DNA from: Anaerostipes caccae L1-92
GTDB lineage: Bacteria; Bacillota; Clostridia; Lachnospirales; Lachnospiraceae
DNA length: 64,000 nucleotides
Reading direction: 5' to 3'
Assembly (NCBI RefSeq): GCF_014467075.1
Contig: NZ_AP023027.1
Coordinates: forward strand, 333,001 to 397,000
Below, one piece after another: positions 52,522 to 61,201 of the stretch. The position numbers were made by a program, and so were the translations under genes. The notes below the pieces were generated by a model. It was not told the DNA's origin, ran no database searches, and worked only from the letters and a program-made list of their open reading frames with translations. The number at the start of each line of letters is the position of its first letter. The first letter of the stretch is position 1.

Positions 52522-53577
52522 ATGAAGATTGCAGTAGTAGGGGACATCATCGTGAGCAGCGGATTGCTGGCAGAAGCCGCAAAAAGCCTGAATATTGATG
52601 ATGAACCGGAAATTAAAGAGATGATATGGAATGCAGATGACCGAAAGGATTTTCAGAAAAAGGCTTTAAACATAGAAACAAGGGGACCGGAGGCAGAAGA
52701 GATCCCGGAAGAACTTTATACTGAGATAAAAGATACAGATATTCTGCTGGTACATTTTTGTCCCGTTCCGAGAAAATTAATTGAGAGGGCTCAAAACCTA
52801 AAATTGATCGGAACATGCCGCGGGGGTCTGGAGCATGTAGATGTGGAAGCCGCGACTGAAAAAAATATTCCAGTGATGCATGTGATCAGAAATGCGGAAG
52901 CTACATCAGATTTTGCGATCGGTTTAATGTTTGCAGAGACAAGAAACATTGCAAGAGCCCATGCGGCAATGAAACAGGGCATCTGGAGAAAAGAGTATGT
53001 TAATTCAGCATATACCACTGCAATGAGAGAGATGACAGTAGGGATCATAGGGCTGGGACATATCGGACGTTTAGTGGCGGAAAAAGCTGCCGGGATCGGC
53101 ATGAAAATCATTGCTTATGATCCTTTTGTGACGCAGGATGTCATGAATGCCAAAGGCATTGCTGTAACAATGAAAGAGAGAGAAGAAGTGTTCAGAGAAG
53201 CAGATATTATATCGCTTCATTTAAGAGTAACACCAGAGACTGAAAACAGTATTAATGAAGAAGTTATCAGTCTTATGAAACCGACGGCGTATCTGATCAA
53301 CACATCCAGAGCAAAGGTCCTGGATAAAGAAGCATTTATAGAAGCATTAGAGAATAAAAGGATTGGCGGAGCAGCATTAGATGTGTATTGGAATGAACCG
53401 CTGGATAAGGATGATCCGTTACTGAAACTGGATAATATTACTTTAACGCCGCATAACGCCGGAAACGTTGTCGATGCTCTTCCAAAATCTCCAAAACTTC
53501 TGACAGACACGATTAATCGTTTCTGGGAAACAAAAACCGGTGATATGATCGTCAATTTAAACCAGATCACATTTTAA
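52522..53577 (+). CDS. D-isomer-specific 2-hydroxyacid dehydrogenase
   Basis: 351 residues. NAD site TVGIIGLGHIGRLVAEKAA, Arg in TCRGGLEHVD, Glu in TPET and His in LTPHNAG make up the catalytic set. Phosphoglycerate dehydrogenase-like family; substrate probably a 2-keto or 2-hydroxy acid derived from the imported sugar. Situated between the PTS and the aldolase genes, so it is catabolic rather than serine biosynthetic. Intact. Confidence 0.9.
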   Translation: MKIAVVGDIIVSSGLLAEAAKSLNIDDEPEIKEMIWNADDRKDFQKKALNIETRGPEAEEIPEELYTEIKDTDILLVHFCPVPRKLIERAQNLKLIGTCRGGLEHVDVEAATEKNIPVMHVIRNAEATSDFAIGLMFAETRNIARAHAAMKQGIWRKEYVNSAYTTAMREMTVGIIGLGHIGRLVAEKAAGIGMKIIAYDPFVTQDVMNAKGIAVTMKEREEVFREADIISLHLRVTPETENSINEEVISLMKPTAYLINTSRAKVLDKEAFIEALENKRIGGAALDVYWNEPLDKDDPLLKLDNITLTPHNAGNVVDALPKSPKLLTDTINRFWETKTGDMIVNLNQITF

Positions 53578-53590
53578 AAAGGGGAACAAT

Positions 53591-54271
53591 ATGCTATTAA
53601 AAAAAGAAAGAGAATTGGTAGTCGAGTACGGCAAAAAAATGAGTGCAGCCGGTCTCAGCAAAGGGACAAGCGGAAATATCAGTATCTATAATGCAGAAGA
53701 AAAGCTGATGGCAATCAGTCCGTCCGGCGTAGGCTATTTTGAAACTGTCCCGGAGGATGTCGTTGTGATGGATTTAGAAGGAAATGTGGTTGAAGGTGAT
53801 AAAAAGCCTTCCAGTGAATGGGGCCTGCACACAGTCTTTTATGTAAATAAACCGGATGCAGGGGCAGTCGTACATACACATTCTGCTTATTGTACAACGT
53901 TTGCATGTCTTAATATGCCGATTAAGGCACTGCATTATGTCATCGGAGGTGCAGGAACAGCAGAGGTACCGTGCGCACCATACTGTACATTCGGAACTCC
54001 AGAGCTTGCGGAGGCAGCAATCAAAGCCTGCGGAAAGGGAAAAGCTGTTTTACTTGCAAATCACGGGCTTTTGACCTGCGGACCTGGGATTGAAAAAGCG
54101 TTTGGGCTGGCAGTGAATATGGAATTTTGTGCGGAAATGCAGTATCGGGCGATGTCAGTCGGCGAACCGGTCGTTTTAAGCGACGAAGAAATGGACGTGG
54201 TTATGGAGAAATTTAAATCGTATGGACAGCCTAAGAAAGACAAAGAAGATCAAACATCTAATTGTTACTGA
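53591..54271 (+). CDS. Class II aldolase/epimerase, L-fuculose-phosphate aldolase type
   Basis: 226 residues. SKGTSGNISIY binds the phosphate; VVHTHSAYC and ANHGLLTCG carry the three zinc His; Glu in SSEWGLHT is the probable acid-base. It splits a ketose-1-phosphate into DHAP plus an aldehyde. With the alcohol dehydrogenases next to it, the aldehyde can be reduced or oxidised. L-ribulose-5-phosphate 4-epimerase has the same fold and is the alternative. Confidence 0.9.
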   Translation: MLLKKERELVVEYGKKMSAAGLSKGTSGNISIYNAEEKLMAISPSGVGYFETVPEDVVVMDLEGNVVEGDKKPSSEWGLHTVFYVNKPDAGAVVHTHSAYCTTFACLNMPIKALHYVIGGAGTAEVPCAPYCTFGTPELAEAAIKACGKGKAVLLANHGLLTCGPGIEKAFGLAVNMEFCAEMQYRAMSVGEPVVLSDEEMDVVMEKFKSYGQPKKDKEDQTSNCY

Positions 54272-54277
54272 TGTTCC

Positions 54278-54307
54278 AATCCCGGTTTTCCTTTTGGAAC
54301 CGGGATT
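54278..54307 (+). other. Intercistronic hairpin
   Basis: AATCCCGGTT and AACCGGGATT pair perfectly (10 pairs, 10-base loop) between the aldolase and the Zn-dehydrogenase genes. The T-run is short, so partial termination or mRNA stabilisation is more likely than full termination. Confidence 0.55.
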
Positions 54308-54341
54308 TCCAAGTTAATTTAAAGAGGAGCAGAGCCCAGGA

Positions 54342-55370
54342 ATGAAAATGAGAAGAGCAGTTTTGTATGAACAGGAAGATCTTCGGATTGAAGAATGTGA
54401 AGTCCCTGAAATCGGGGAAGGAGATGTTTTAGTAAAAAACAAGATCTCTGCTACGTGTGGGACGGATGTAAAAATATATAAGAGAGGATATCCTTTATTG
54501 AAACCACCGCATCCATTCGGGCATGAATACTCAGGAGTGATTGCCGCAGTGGGGAAAAAGGTCAAGAATTTCAAAGAAGGAGACCGGGTTGCTGTTCACA
54601 ATACAGCCCCATGTAATCATTGCTATTTCTGTAAAAAGGGATTTCCGTCTATGTGCGAAGACATGTTATTTAACAGAGGGACATATGCAGAATATGTAAA
54701 AGTACCGGAGAGAATCGTAAAACAGAATATGTTTTTGCTGGATGAATCAATTTCTCATAAGAATGCTTGTCTGATGGAACCATTTTCCTGTGCTGTATAC
54801 GGTATTGAGGAATGTCCCATTCACTTAGGCGATGTGGTAGCGGTAAACGGTGCAGGACCGATCGGCCTGATGTTTGCGAGGCTTGCAGTGTTAAAAGGTG
54901 CCCATGTTATTGTTACGGATAAGGCACAAAATCGATTGGAGCTTGCAAAGAAGCTTGGGGTTCATGAGATATTAAATATTACAAACATTGAGGACAGCGC
55001 ATTTGCAGTAAAAGCGATGACAGAAGGAGGCAGGGGTGCAGATATTGTAATTGAGGCCACCGGTCTGATCAATGTATGGGAAAGCAGTGTTAAGATGGCC
55101 AGAAAAGCCGGTTTTGTTCTTTTGTTCGGCGGAACAAAGGAAAAAAGTATCCTTTCTCTTGATGCAACTCTTCTGCACTATTCACAAATAACGGTCAAAG
55201 GAGTATTTCACACAACGCCGAGACATGTTCAGACTGCGTTGGAATTGTTAAAAATGGGAGTAATCCAAAGTGATGATTTTATTCAAAAGGAATATCCGCT
55301 TGAGGAGCTGGAAGAGGCGATACTTGAACATGCGGCCCAAAAAGTAATTAAAAATTGTATTGTTTACTAG
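54342..55370 (+). CDS. Zinc-dependent medium-chain alcohol/polyol dehydrogenase
   Basis: 342 residues. Catalytic zinc residues: Cys in ATCGTDVKI and GHEYSG (His-Glu); the structural zinc lobe has PCNHCYFCKKGFPSMC; the NAD site is VAVNGAGPIGLMFARLA. It belongs to the sorbitol/threonine dehydrogenase group and should oxidise the imported polyol phosphate to a ketose phosphate. The start is ATG 54342; ATG 54348 is also possible. Confidence 0.9.
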   Translation: MKMRRAVLYEQEDLRIEECEVPEIGEGDVLVKNKISATCGTDVKIYKRGYPLLKPPHPFGHEYSGVIAAVGKKVKNFKEGDRVAVHNTAPCNHCYFCKKGFPSMCEDMLFNRGTYAEYVKVPERIVKQNMFLLDESISHKNACLMEPFSCAVYGIEECPIHLGDVVAVNGAGPIGLMFARLAVLKGAHVIVTDKAQNRLELAKKLGVHEILNITNIEDSAFAVKAMTEGGRGADIVIEATGLINVWESSVKMARKAGFVLLFGGTKEKSILSLDATLLHYSQITVKGVFHTTPRHVQTALELLKMGVIQSDDFIQKEYPLEELEEAILEHAAQKVIKNCIVY

Positions 55371-55391
55371 AGAGTAAAGGATGGTGATCAC

Positions 55392-56564
55392 GTGTATTCT
55401 ATTAAATTGGGGTGCGAAAAAGTATTCTGGGGGAAGAATGCGGTACAGCAGCTTAAGACATTGGAAGGACCCAGGAAAAGAGCATTTATTGTCATGAGCG
55501 GAAATGTTCTTATCGATGTCGGCTCCTATAAAAAAGTTACGGATGTTTTAGAAGAAGCCGGTTTTGAATACGAGGCCTACACAGAAGTTGAACCGGAGCC
55601 AAGTTTTCAAACAATTTTAAAGGGTGCAGAAAGAATGAAAACTTTTAAACCGGACTGGATTATTGGATTTGGCGGCGGGTCAGCAATGGACGCAGCAAAA
55701 GCTATGTGGGTGTTTTATGAGAATCCTGCGTATCGGACACTGGAAGAGACAATGCCTCCGAATATCATAGAGAATTTAAGAGTGAAAGCAAAAGTCTGCT
55801 GTATTGCTACGTCTGCCGGAACAGGAAGCGAGGCAACCCGCGCAGCTTTAATTAAGGATATGAAACAAAAGAAAAAATATTCTGTCAGAGACATGAATGG
55901 AAGGCTGGTTCCGGATGCCGCTGTTTTAGATCCTGAATTTACGGCAACAATGCCCAAGAGTTTAACGGCAGCTTCCGGAATGGATGCCCTGACACATGCA
56001 ATAGAATCTTATGTAACGCCGACTGCAAATCCATTTTCAAAGGCGATGTCCCTGGCCGCTTTTCTTTATGGATATAAAAGCCTGGAAAAAGTGTACGAAA
56101 ATCCGGAAGATGAAAATGCGGGAGCAGAGATGCTGGCCGCATCCTGTATGGGAGGAATCGCATTTTCTAATTCCGGATTAGGAATTGTTCATGGGATTGC
56201 TCATTCTTTCGGGGCGGAATATGGAGTGCCTCATGGGCTTGCCAATGCGATTGTGCTTCCATATGGATTGGAATATAACAGTCGGAATGATGAAGTTAAA
56301 AAAATGTATGATGAACTTGCAGGATTTATTGGGAAAAAATCATTGGCGGATGCAGTTGCTGAGCTGAGTGAGAAAATTAATATTCCAAAGTCAATGAAAG
56401 AGAAGGTACAGGAAGACACTTTTATTAAAAATTTGGATAAATTAACAGAGAAAGCAATGAGTGACGTGGCAACGCCATTTAATCCGATTCAGCCGACGGC
56501 AAAAGAGATGAAAGAATTAATTCTTAAGGTATACTATGGAAAAGATACTGTGAACAGCTTGTAA
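55392..56564 (+). CDS. Iron-containing alcohol dehydrogenase
   Basis: 390 residues. NAD-binding GFGGGSAMDAAKAM, then the iron ligands in MDALTHAIESY and GIVHGIAHSFGAEYGVPHG. Group III dehydrogenase of the FucO/1,3-propanediol type, expected to reduce lactaldehyde, glycolaldehyde or a similar aldolase product to an alcohol, recycling NADH in anaerobic growth. GTG start at 55392, AAAGGATGG upstream. Confidence 0.92.
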   Translation: MYSIKLGCEKVFWGKNAVQQLKTLEGPRKRAFIVMSGNVLIDVGSYKKVTDVLEEAGFEYEAYTEVEPEPSFQTILKGAERMKTFKPDWIIGFGGGSAMDAAKAMWVFYENPAYRTLEETMPPNIIENLRVKAKVCCIATSAGTGSEATRAALIKDMKQKKKYSVRDMNGRLVPDAAVLDPEFTATMPKSLTAASGMDALTHAIESYVTPTANPFSKAMSLAAFLYGYKSLEKVYENPEDENAGAEMLAASCMGGIAFSNSGLGIVHGIAHSFGAEYGVPHGLANAIVLPYGLEYNSRNDEVKKMYDELAGFIGKKSLADAVAELSEKINIPKSMKEKVQEDTFIKNLDKLTEKAMSDVATPFNPIQPTAKEMKELILKVYYGKDTVNSL

Positions 56565-56586
56565 AGGCTTAATTTTATATTTTGTC

Positions 56587-56630
56587 AAAGCTAACCTTTG
56601 ATAGTAATCGATTTCAGAGGTTAGCTTTTT
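56587..56630 (+). terminator. Terminator of the galactitol-type PTS operon
   Basis: AAAGCTAACCT and AGGTTAGCTTT form 11 pairs and are followed by TT and an A-rich stretch. Confidence 0.8.
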
Positions 56631-56705
56631 GAAAAAAAGCTTTAAAAATAATATTAAAATTACTTAGAAAGAAATATACATAATATTTTTTTATGAGCGA
56701 GAGAG

Positions 56706-56747
56706 AAAAATCCCCGTTCCGTCAAACCGCATGGAAACGGGGATTTT
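56706..56747 (-). terminator. Terminator of the minus-strand MATE gene
   Basis: AATCCCCGTT and AACGGGGATT pair around a 17-base loop that can extend by CC/GG. On the minus strand a T-run follows, 13 bases after the MATE stop; A/T symmetry lets it also stop plus-strand transcription. Confidence 0.8.
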
Positions 56748-56759
56748 GTACAGACAGGA

Positions 56760-58166
56760 TTAAGACTCATATTTCATACTGTCTGGTTGGGGATTTCTGC
56801 TGATTTGGACAGCAACGTCTGCTGCACTCTTAAGTTCCCTGTGAAGATACAGTGCCATGAAAATTGTGACAAAAGCAGAGATCACATCAGCAATGGGCTG
56901 GGCATAAAGGATTCCGTTGATGCCCCAAACCGCAGGCAGTAATAAGATGACAGGGACAAAACAAATTCCTTGCCTGCATGCACCAAGGATAAAACCTTCC
57001 TTTGCTTTTCCGAGGGCAAGAAAAAGGGATGAGTATACAGTATAGAAACCAAAGAGCAGGAAAGAAAATCCGTTTGCCCGCAGTGCCGTTTGCCCGGCCT
57101 GGATCATCTCTATATCGCCTGCTGTAAATCCTGATATAATGGATGAAGAAAATAAAGCGGCAGCTGCTCCGAAGATAAAACAGAAGATTGTGGACCATAA
57201 GATAGATGTCTTGATCGCTTCATGTAAGCGGTCATATTTTTTTGCACCATAGCTGAATCCTATAATCGGCTGAAAGCCTTTGATAAATCCGAAGACCATG
57301 AGACTTCCCATAGAAATAACTCTTGTGACCACGCCCATAGCAGCAATAACAGAGTCTCCATATACTTTTGTCTGTTTGTTGATTAATGCAATGGAAAGGC
57401 TGGTCAGCAGCTGAAAGACCAGTGTGGGTATCCCTATTTTCATAATTTCTGACATAATCTTTTTAGAGAAACAGCAGTCTTTTAATTTGAAATTAAATAC
57501 ACTTTTCTTTCTGAATACATAACATAAATACACAGCGGTAGAAATCATCTGTGAGATGGCCGTGGCGATCGCAGCACCGGCGACACCCAGATTTAGAACA
57601 TAGATAAAAATTGGATCTAACACTATATTCAGTACAGCGCCTGTCAGCAAGGCACACATCGTTGTCTTAGCGGCGCCTTCGCTTGTGACAATATTATTCA
57701 TTGTTACATTAAAGATGTTGAAGATTGATGAAATGATATAAATGCTTGTGTAGGTTGCTGCATAGGGAAGAATGCTTTTTGTTGCACCTAACATGTTAAG
57801 GATTGGAGTCAGAAAAATAATGGAAAAAATTATGATTATAGCTCCCACAAATATACTGCTGTAAAGGGCAGTGCTTGCGACTTTATTTGCTGTTTCTTTT
57901 TCCCCTCTTCCCAGAAGCCTTGAAATATAGGATGCTGCCCCATTTCCGAATAACAGACCTAAACCTACCACAATCTGTCCCAGAGGAAATGCCACAGAAA
58001 TCGCACCCATTTGGCTGGTCCCCAGCCCTCCCACAAAGTATGCGTCTACCAGGTTGTATAAGGCATTGATCATCATTCCGATCATAGTCGGCAGCCCCAT
58101 GGCTAAAAGCGCTTTTGGTATCGGAGCACTTCCTAACAGTTCTATCTTTTTGTTTTGTTCACTCAT
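56760..58166 (-). CDS. MATE-family multidrug efflux transporter
   Basis: 468 residues, 12 hydrophobic segments, with the MATE repeat (MGLPTMIGMMINALYNLVDAYF; later IGIPTLVFQLLTSLS). Start ATG 58166 follows AAAGGAGAG; a longer upstream frame would cross the PadR operators. Divergent from padR with two shared palindromes between, so efflux is probably induced when PadR binds a toxic ligand. It differs from the siderophore-locus MATE at 19682. Confidence 0.92.
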   Translation of the reverse strand: MSEQNKKIELLGSAPIPKALLAMGLPTMIGMMINALYNLVDAYFVGGLGTSQMGAISVAFPLGQIVVGLGLLFGNGAASYISRLLGRGEKETANKVASTALYSSIFVGAIIIIFSIIFLTPILNMLGATKSILPYAATYTSIYIISSIFNIFNVTMNNIVTSEGAAKTTMCALLTGAVLNIVLDPIFIYVLNLGVAGAAIATAISQMISTAVYLCYVFRKKSVFNFKLKDCCFSKKIMSEIMKIGIPTLVFQLLTSLSIALINKQTKVYGDSVIAAMGVVTRVISMGSLMVFGFIKGFQPIIGFSYGAKKYDRLHEAIKTSILWSTIFCFIFGAAAALFSSSIISGFTAGDIEMIQAGQTALRANGFSFLLFGFYTVYSSLFLALGKAKEGFILGACRQGICFVPVILLLPAVWGINGILYAQPIADVISAFVTIFMALYLHRELKSAADVAVQISRNPQPDSMKYES

Positions 58167-58206
58167 AATGAACTCTCCTTTCGGTTGACATAAAATATAA
58201 AATATA

Positions 58207-58262
58207 TTACTATAAATTATAGTAATTTTATCGGCGAAGCACATACTACTATAAATTATAGT
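58207..58262. promoter_or_regulatory. Twin PadR operators between the MATE and padR genes
   Basis: ACTATAAATTATAGT occurs twice, at 58209-58223 and 58248-58262, 39 bases apart; each is a palindrome with a single central base. The first extends to TTACTATAAATTATAGTAA (58207-58225). The AT-rich dyads are typical PadR sites and would cover both divergent promoters. Confidence 0.82.
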
Positions 58263-58288
58263 GGTTGTCAAGCGAAAAGGGGGAAATC

Positions 58289-58813
58289 ATGGCAACTATT
58301 GATCTTATCGTGCTGGGAATTTTGAAAAAGGAGTCTTTGAGTGCCTACGATATTCAAAAGATCGTAGAGTACCGCAATATATCCAAATGGGTAAAAATCA
58401 GCACGCCTTCCATTTACAAAAAGGTTATTCAGCTGGAAAAGAAGGGCTATATGAAAGGGGATGTTGTAAAAGAAGGAAATATGGCGGAGAAAACGGTTTA
58501 TTCTTTGACAGAGGCAGGAGAGAAGCAATTTGAAAAGCTTATGCTGGAGATTGCCTCAAAGCCGGTCCGGATATTTCTGGACTTTAATGCCGTCATTGTA
58601 AATCTGGACAGTCTGCCGAAGGAAAAACAGAAGTCCTGTTTGACAGAGATCGAAAACAACATGGAGACTTTAAAAGGATATATCGAAGAAAATATAAGCC
58701 TGAAAGAACATCTGCCGGAGATTCCGAAAACAGGAATGGCTGTCTTAGAGCAGCAGCTTATCTTGGCACAGGCACTGGAAACGTGGATTGAGGAATTAAA
58801 AGAAACTATGTAA
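58289..58813 (+). CDS. PadR-family transcriptional regulator
   Basis: 174 residues. N-terminal winged helix starting ATIDLIVLGILKKESLSAYD, with the recognition region TPSIYKKVIQLEKKGYM and a wing KTVYSLTEAG; then the long C-terminal dimerization helices of the larger PadR group. ATG 58289 is preceded by AAGGGGG. It should repress itself and the divergent MATE gene through the palindromes at 58207-58262. Confidence 0.92.
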   Translation: MATIDLIVLGILKKESLSAYDIQKIVEYRNISKWVKISTPSIYKKVIQLEKKGYMKGDVVKEGNMAEKTVYSLTEAGEKQFEKLMLEIASKPVRIFLDFNAVIVNLDSLPKEKQKSCLTEIENNMETLKGYIEENISLKEHLPEIPKTGMAVLEQQLILAQALETWIEELKETM

Positions 58814-58843
58814 CTGCAGGATAAAGTTTTTAGGAGGATAATT

Positions 58844-59113
58844 ATGTTTGAATCAAGATGCGGTGTCTGCTGCAATTCATGTGAGCGAAAAGAGGAGGTC
58901 CACTGTACGGGATGCACAGAAATGAAACAGCCGTTTTGGGGCGGTGAGTGCGGAGTGAAGTCCTGCTGTGAGGCAAAAGGATTGGACCACTGTGGAGTCT
59001 GTCCGGATTTTCCGTGTGAGATGCTGTCTACCATGGGAGTAGAAGAAGGATTTGACCCGGAACCGAAGATTGCACAATGCAGGATTTGGGCGGGAGAGAG
59101 TACTGTTAAATAA
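58844..59113 (+). CDS. DUF3795 Cys-rich small protein
   Basis: 89 residues with 13 Cys in pairs: CGVCCNSCER, HCTGCTE, SCCEAKGLDHCGVC, FPCEML. Matches the DUF3795 family common in anaerobes; probably binds zinc or an iron-sulfur cluster, function unknown. It lies 30 bases after padR behind AGGAGG and ends at a terminator. Confidence 0.85.
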   Translation: MFESRCGVCCNSCERKEEVHCTGCTEMKQPFWGGECGVKSCCEAKGLDHCGVCPDFPCEMLSTMGVEEGFDPEPKIAQCRIWAGESTVK

Positions 59114-59135
59114 ACAACAGAATATGAGAATGACC

Positions 59136-59175
59136 TTAAGCCAGAAGATTTTTTCATCTTCTGGCTTAAAAATTG
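59136..59175 (+). terminator. Terminator of the padR-DUF3795 transcript
   Basis: TTAAGCCAGAAGAT and ATCTTCTGGCTTAA pair perfectly over 14 bases with a 6-base loop, followed by AAATTGTTT. Confidence 0.88.
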
Positions 59176-59231
59176 TTTACAAATCGAAAAAAGAGTTGTA
59201 TAATACATTCAAAAGTACAAACGTCCGTACA
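59176..59231 (+). promoter_or_regulatory. Promoter and probable operator of the mannose-family PTS operon
   Basis: TTTACA (59176-59181) and TATAAT (59199-59204) are 17 bases apart. At 59216-59231 lies GTACAAACGTCCGTAC, a 16-bp palindrome with one mismatched pair type (GTAC-ACGT-GTAC), over the probable start site. Its regulator is not in the window. An open frame of nine codons at 59250 in the leader has no clear ribosome site. Confidence 0.72.
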
Positions 59232-59315
59232 TTGTAACGTTAGGATAAAATGATGGGAGGTGAAGTAATAGAATTTTAAAACAAAAGGCAGCAGTTAATA
59301 TTTGAGGAGGTTAAG

Positions 59316-60161
59316 ATGTATACAAATTTAAAAAAGGTTTTGAAAAAAGCAGATGAACTGAACATGGCAGTGGGGGCGTTTAATACCCACAGTCTGGAAA
59401 TGCTTCCAGCGATTATCCTGGCAGCAAAAGAACAGGGAACACCGGTGATCATTCAGACGAGTGTCGGAACTGCTAAATATGTGGGACATAAAAATCTGGT
59501 ATCTGTGTGCAGGACCATGTCAGAGGAAGCAGGAATCGATGTGGTGCTTCATCTGGACCATGCAAAAGAGTATGATGAGATCAAAGAGGCGATCGATGCC
59601 GGTTACAGTTCTGTCATGTTTGACGGATCATCCCTGCCGCTGAAAGAAAATATTTTAAAGACACAGCAGATCATTGAATATGCCAGAAAGTTTGATGTCT
59701 CTGTGGAAGCAGAATTGGGGATCGTCGGGGGAACAGAGGACGGAGTAGCCGTATCAGAGGCAGAAGTACGCTATACAGACCCAAAAGAGGCAGTGGACTT
59801 TGTGAAGAAGACAGGGATTGACGCGCTGGCAGTGGCGATCGGCACCAATCACGGACAGTATAAGTCCAAGACAAACATTAATTTTGAAAGACTGAAAGAG
59901 ATTAAAGAGGCGGTAGACCTTCCTCTGGTTATTCACGGCGGGACCGGAGTAAAGGATGAAGACGTGAGACAAGTGATCGATCTTGGAATTCGGAAGTTTA
60001 ATGTGGGTACAGAACTTCTGGTCACCTGGACGAAAAAGTCCAAAGAGCTTTTTGGACAGACCTCAGAGAGCAGTTCTCTTAGAAATAATGTAATGCCGTG
60101 TATAGAAGCAGTCAACCAGGTAGTACAGAGGAAAATAGAACTTTTTAAAAATCTCAATTAA
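59316..60161 (+). CDS. Class II ketose-bisphosphate aldolase (GatY/KbaY/FbaA-like)
   Basis: 281 residues. HLDHAKEYDE carries catalytic Asp81 and zinc His82; AELGIVGGTEDG, LAVAIGTNHGQYK and VIHGGTGVKDEDVR hold the other zinc His and the phosphate loop. It cleaves fructose-1,6- or tagatose-1,6-bisphosphate (or a related ketose bisphosphate) into DHAP and glyceraldehyde-3-phosphate. First gene of the operon behind GGAGG. Confidence 0.92.
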   Translation: MYTNLKKVLKKADELNMAVGAFNTHSLEMLPAIILAAKEQGTPVIIQTSVGTAKYVGHKNLVSVCRTMSEEAGIDVVLHLDHAKEYDEIKEAIDAGYSSVMFDGSSLPLKENILKTQQIIEYARKFDVSVEAELGIVGGTEDGVAVSEAEVRYTDPKEAVDFVKKTGIDALAVAIGTNHGQYKSKTNINFERLKEIKEAVDLPLVIHGGTGVKDEDVRQVIDLGIRKFNVGTELLVTWTKKSKELFGQTSESSSLRNNVMPCIEAVNQVVQRKIELFKNLN

Positions 60162-60175
60162 GGCGGGTGATGCAG

Positions 60176-61180
60176 ATGAGAGCAGGATATTATACAGGGG
60201 ACCGGACCTATGAAGTGAGAGAAATACCTGACCGGGAACCGGAAGATGATGAAGTAAAAATCGAAGTGGCATGGTGCGGACTGTGCGGCACAGACATTCA
60301 CAAGTTTGAGGGGAAAAACGGTGCCAGTCCGGTGATTCCGCCGATCATCCTCGGACATGAGTGTTCCGGGATCGTGACGGCTGTGGGTCCGAAGGTTAAG
60401 TATTTTAAGCCCGGAGACCGGGTCGCGGCAGATCCCAGTTACGGATGCGGGAAATGTAGCTACTGCCAGCAGGGGCTTCCGAATTTCTGTCTTGAAAGGC
60501 ACGGTGTGGCAAAAGGATTTTCTGACTATGTTTACCCTCCGGAGCAGAACGTCTATAAAGTGTCGGAGAAACTGGATCTTAAAAATGCGGCATTCGCAGA
60601 GCCTTTGTCCTGTGTGATCCACGGACTGGATCTGATTCAGATCCGAAGCGGCTCGGCAGTGGTAATTTACGGTCTGGGTTCTATCGGAAGCCTGATGCTT
60701 CAGATGGTGAAACTCTCAGGGGCCTCTGTCATTATCGTGGTTGAGAGGGAGAAAGAGAAACAGAAGCTGGCTCTTGAGCTGGGAGCCGATTATGCAGTGG
60801 ACGACAAAGAGATAGAAAAGCTGGCTGAGACATTTAATATTGACTATGTTATCGAATGTATCGGATTAAAAGCGACCATGGAGCAGTCTCTAAAGATTGC
60901 GGGAAAAAACGCCAGGGTACTGCTGTTTGGGCTCGGAGATCCGGATGAGCCGGTTTCCATGAACCAATTTGAGGCGTATACAAAGGAACTCAGCATCTAT
61001 ACTTCTTATTTAAATCCAAATACAACGAAACGGGCGGTGGCGCTTTTAGAGAGCAGAAAGCTTGATACCGATGCGATCATCAGTGCCAGTCTTGACCTGG
61101 AAGAGATGGGCGAGGAGCTTAAGACACAGAAGTATGCAAAGAAAGGAAAAGTGATGGTCCGTTTAACCGGAAAACACTAA
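60176..61180 (+). CDS. Zinc-dependent alcohol dehydrogenase, SorE-like context
   Basis: About 334 residues. GLCGTDIHKFEG and ILGHECSGIV (catalytic zinc Cys and His-Glu), GCGKCSYCQQGLPNFC (structural zinc) and VVIYGLGSIGSLMLQMV (NAD site). ATG 60176 is eight bases after AAGGCGGG; GTG 60167 and ATG 60170 are alternatives. In sorbose operons such an enzyme reduces L-sorbose-1-phosphate; here this is inferred from the neighbouring PTS and SDR genes. Confidence 0.88.
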   Translation: MRAGYYTGDRTYEVREIPDREPEDDEVKIEVAWCGLCGTDIHKFEGKNGASPVIPPIILGHECSGIVTAVGPKVKYFKPGDRVAADPSYGCGKCSYCQQGLPNFCLERHGVAKGFSDYVYPPEQNVYKVSEKLDLKNAAFAEPLSCVIHGLDLIQIRSGSAVVIYGLGSIGSLMLQMVKLSGASVIIVVEREKEKQKLALELGADYAVDDKEIEKLAETFNIDYVIECIGLKATMEQSLKIAGKNARVLLFGLGDPDEPVSMNQFEAYTKELSIYTSYLNPNTTKRAVALLESRKLDTDAIISASLDLEEMGEELKTQKYAKKGKVMVRLTGKH

Positions 61181-61201
61181 TCGAAAAGAGGAGGATTTAA
61201 G

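Noticed and set aside
54278..54307. Hairpin as a full terminator separating two operons
   Set aside because: Stem is strong but the T-run is short, and the next gene starts 35 bases later without a promoter, so the genes are probably still one operon.
59250..59279. Nine-codon leader open frame before the aldolase gene as a regulatory peptide
   Set aside because: No convincing ribosome site and no codon bias or hairpin that would suggest attenuation.
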